A DNA stretch of 6,322 bases from Muribaculaceae bacterium (lineage in GTDB: Bacteria > Bacteroidota > Bacteroidia > Bacteroidales > Muribaculaceae): contig VSPN01000096.1 of NCBI GenBank assembly GCA_009775355.1, positions 1-6,322 on the forward strand, given 5' to 3'. Under the pieces are notes generated by a model, which was not told the DNA's origin, made no database searches, and was given only the letters and a program-made list of their open reading frames with translations. Position 1 is the first letter of the stretch. The number at the start of each line of letters is the position of its first letter. Shown piece by piece: positions 5,582 to 6,322 of the stretch. The position numbers and the translations under genes were made by a program.

Positions 5582-5615
5582 AACCTCAGACTGTCAAGCA
5601 GTTCTGAGGTTTTTT
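5582..5615 (+). terminator. Intrinsic terminator
   Basis: AACCTCAG (5582-5589) pairs with CTGAGGTT (5604-5611), extended by ACTG (5590-5593) with CAGT (5599-5602) past a one-base bulge, over a 5-nt loop. A run of six T residues (5610-5615) follows. It would end transcription from 5384 or, in the original context, of the tmRNA gene. Confidence 0.85.
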
Positions 5616-5634
5616 AATGTCTAATCCTTTCCGG

Positions 5635-5908
5635 TTCAGGACGGAAATAAGACTGAAATCAGACCTCTCCAGACATAGTTTTGGCACTAACGTGGCACTA
5701 AGATTTTGCAATACCCGTTTAGTGCCAAAATAGTGCCAAATACGCTTTCAATCATTTGTTATTCAAATAGTTAATTCGACATAACTCAGACAAAACTCGG
5801 AAAATAGGCGACATTTTAAGACTCCGTAAACAGTATGTTAAAGCGTATGTCCGACACAGTTTCCGATTTTTTGACCTAAACAGCCGAAATAATGTGTCCC
5901 GTCCTGAA
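5635..5908. repeat. 10-bp inverted pair TTCAGGACGG / CCGTCCTGAA
   Basis: TTCAGGACGG at 5635-5644 and its complement at 5899-5908 flank a 254-bp stretch containing the TGGCACTA array. A third copy of TTCAGGACGG stands at 2276-2285, at the left foot of the three-way junction. Flanking bases are not shared, so these may be short remnants of element ends or coincidence. Confidence 0.35.
5682..5738. promoter_or_regulatory. Mirror-symmetric array of four TGGCACTA sites
   Basis: TGGCACTA occurs at 5682-5689 and 5693-5700, and its complement TAGTGCCA at 5720-5727 and 5731-5738. Each pair is spaced exactly 11 bp, about one DNA turn, and the whole array is symmetric about position 5710, with a 19-bp AT-rich centre (5701-5719). 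Such paired direct repeats facing each other resemble the arm-type binding sites of tyrosine recombinases or a two-dimer operator. They lie about 140 bp from the tmRNA-like core, a distance suitable for an attachment site. No integrase gene is present in the window. Confidence 0.65.
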
Positions 5909-5944
5909 AAATCTTGACTGGGATTTGTATTGTTAATTGTTAAT

Positions 5945-5977
5945 ATGTGTTCAAAGTCCGGAGGGACTTTGAGACAT
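5945..5977. repeat. Hairpin with GGAG tetraloop
   Basis: TCAAAGTCC (5951-5959) pairs perfectly with GGACTTTGA (5964-5972) around GGAG (5960-5963); ATGT (5945-5948) and ACAT (5974-5977) extend the stem past an internal mismatch. No T-tract follows on the plus strand. The loop holds the first of three CCGGAGG copies in this stretch. Confidence 0.7.
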
Positions 5978-6098
5978 GCAGGTATGAGCCGGAGGTTCCC
6001 GGAGGGGTTTGGGGTGCAGCCACCGGGGGGTCGATGCCCCCGGTGGCTGCGATGAGACTTGCAGTGCAATCACCATCAGTCCCATCGGGGTTTGGGGT
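5958..6098. repeat. G-rich repeat block with a perfect 14-bp hairpin
   Basis: CCGGAGG occurs three times (5958-5964, 5989-5995, 5999-6005). GGGGTTTGGGGT occurs twice in direct orientation (6004-6015 and 6087-6098). Between them lies a perfect hairpin: GCAGCCACCGGGGG (6016-6029), 7-nt loop, and its complement (6037-6050). A further stem pairs GATG.GACT (6051-6059) with AGTC.CATC (6078-6086). The block looks like a repetitive intergenic (REP-like) element rather than coding DNA. It lies between the att-like region and the IS3 transposase. Confidence 0.6.
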
Positions 6099-6124
6099 AT
6101 GCAAATGTACTAAAATTTCTTGAC

Positions 6125-6322
6125 TTATGCACCATCTTTAAGATAGTATTTCTTCCAAAGTTTTCTGCCGGGCATTTCTCCGTTGTGTACCTGTTCGGGG
6201 GTCAGCATTCCAAGCGAAAGATGTGGACGTCTGGTGTGATATATTCGTACAACCATCCGCGATAGCGTATTGACGAACTCCGAAAGAGAGTTGTATCTTT
6301 GTCGACAAAAAGAATCATGGGT
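6125..6322 (-). CDS. IS3-family transposase (OrfB) C-terminus, 5' part beyond the window
   Basis: Open frame from the right edge to the TAA at 6125-6127, 65 residues visible. The block RIYHTRRPHLSLGMLTPEQV (26-45), then HNGEMPGRKLWKKYY, is the characteristic end of the IS3-family integrase-core (rve, DDE) transposase, where 'RPH.SLG..TP..V' follows the catalytic domain. The catalytic D, D and E residues lie upstream, outside the window. The insertion sequence's right terminal repeat should lie somewhere left of 6125 (perhaps beginning TGTAC at 6106), but the partner end is not visible, so I cannot fix it. It marks an insertion next to the G-rich repeat block. Confidence 0.85.
   Translation of the reverse strand, partial: THDSFCRQRYNSLSEFVNTLSRMVVRIYHTRRPHLSLGMLTPEQVHNGEMPGRKLWKKYYLKDGA

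Larger units (their letters stand above)
5398..5616 (+). ncRNA. Possible small RNA transcription unit ending in a tmRNA-like tail
   Basis: Between a TAnnTTTG promoter and a strong terminator lie a hairpin ACGGC-GAGAGA-GCCGT (5416-5431), a second hairpin GTTAC..CTCG (5454-5465) with CGAG.GTAAC (5484-5493), the tmRNA-like 3' end (5520-5544), and a hairpin GATACCCGA (5550-5558) with TCGG...GTATC (5565-5576). At about 150 nt upstream of the tail it is too short for a full tmRNA, and I find no tRNA-like 5' half (GGGGCTG type) or tag-peptide frame. Alternatives are a junction of unrelated pieces at an integration site, where the promoter belonged to something now lost. Exact ends are inferred from the promoter and terminator. 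Confidence 0.35.

Noticed and set aside
5682..5738. CRISPR-like array
   Set aside because: Repeats are 8 bp, only four, and half are inverted, with 3-bp gaps inside each pair; not a CRISPR.
5752..6069. 105-codon minus-strand frame
   Set aside because: Runs through two perfect hairpins and the CCGGAGG repeats; His/Arg/Pro/Gly-rich start, no domain. Better explained as repeat DNA.
6059..6265. 68-codon plus-strand frame
   Set aside because: Overlaps the IS3 transposase C-terminus on the opposite strand, which has clear family motifs.

Overview
The window looks like an accessory, mobile-element-rich segment of a Bacteroidales genome (Bacteroides, Parabacteroides or Muribaculaceae type). The reasons are PcfK/PcfJ-like genes of the kind carried by Bacteroides integrative conjugative elements (ICEs), Bacteroidetes promoters (-33 TTTG, about 20 bp, -7 TAnnTTTG), and the near absence of Shine-Dalgarno sequences. 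Family names come from recognising motifs by eye; no database was searched.

Left part (1-1828, minus strand). Three genes form one leftward operon with gaps of 12 and 14 bp: a 70-residue two-helix membrane protein, a PcfK-like protein and a PcfJ-like protein that runs off the left edge. This is conjugation or ICE backbone.

Middle-left (1829-2614). About 790 bp contain no convincing gene but a lot of structure. There is a 188-bp imperfect palindrome (1870-2057), a tandem 18-bp repeat (2138-2173), a 13-bp-arm hairpin (2209-2262), and a GC-rich block (2280-2530) whose two strand halves fold into a closed three-way junction. All three wobble pairs noted in that junction are G-U on the plus strand, which hints at a plus-strand RNA.

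Centre (2564-5291, plus strand). This is an AbiE-type (type IV toxin-antitoxin) cargo island. An AbiEi-like winged-helix protein has its own promoter. It is followed by a 224-bp gap holding two copies of one 30-bp operator-like palindrome, then a DUF6088/AbiEi-like second antitoxin candidate, then an AbiEii-family nucleotidyltransferase toxin whose start overlaps the preceding stop. The likely logic is antitoxin autorepression at the twin operators, with the toxin translated by coupling to the second antitoxin. The first AbiEi-like gene has no toxin of its own in the window.

Right part (5292-6124). No protein gene is supported. It holds a promoter (5360-5391), hairpins, a sequence matching the 3' end of tmRNA (5520-5544; likely an integration-site remnant), a strong intrinsic terminator (5582-5615), a mirror-symmetric set of four TGGCACTA sites (5682-5738; probably integrase arm or regulator sites), and a G-rich block with a perfect 14-bp hairpin. 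The right edge (6125-6322, minus) is the C-terminal part of an IS3-family transposase.
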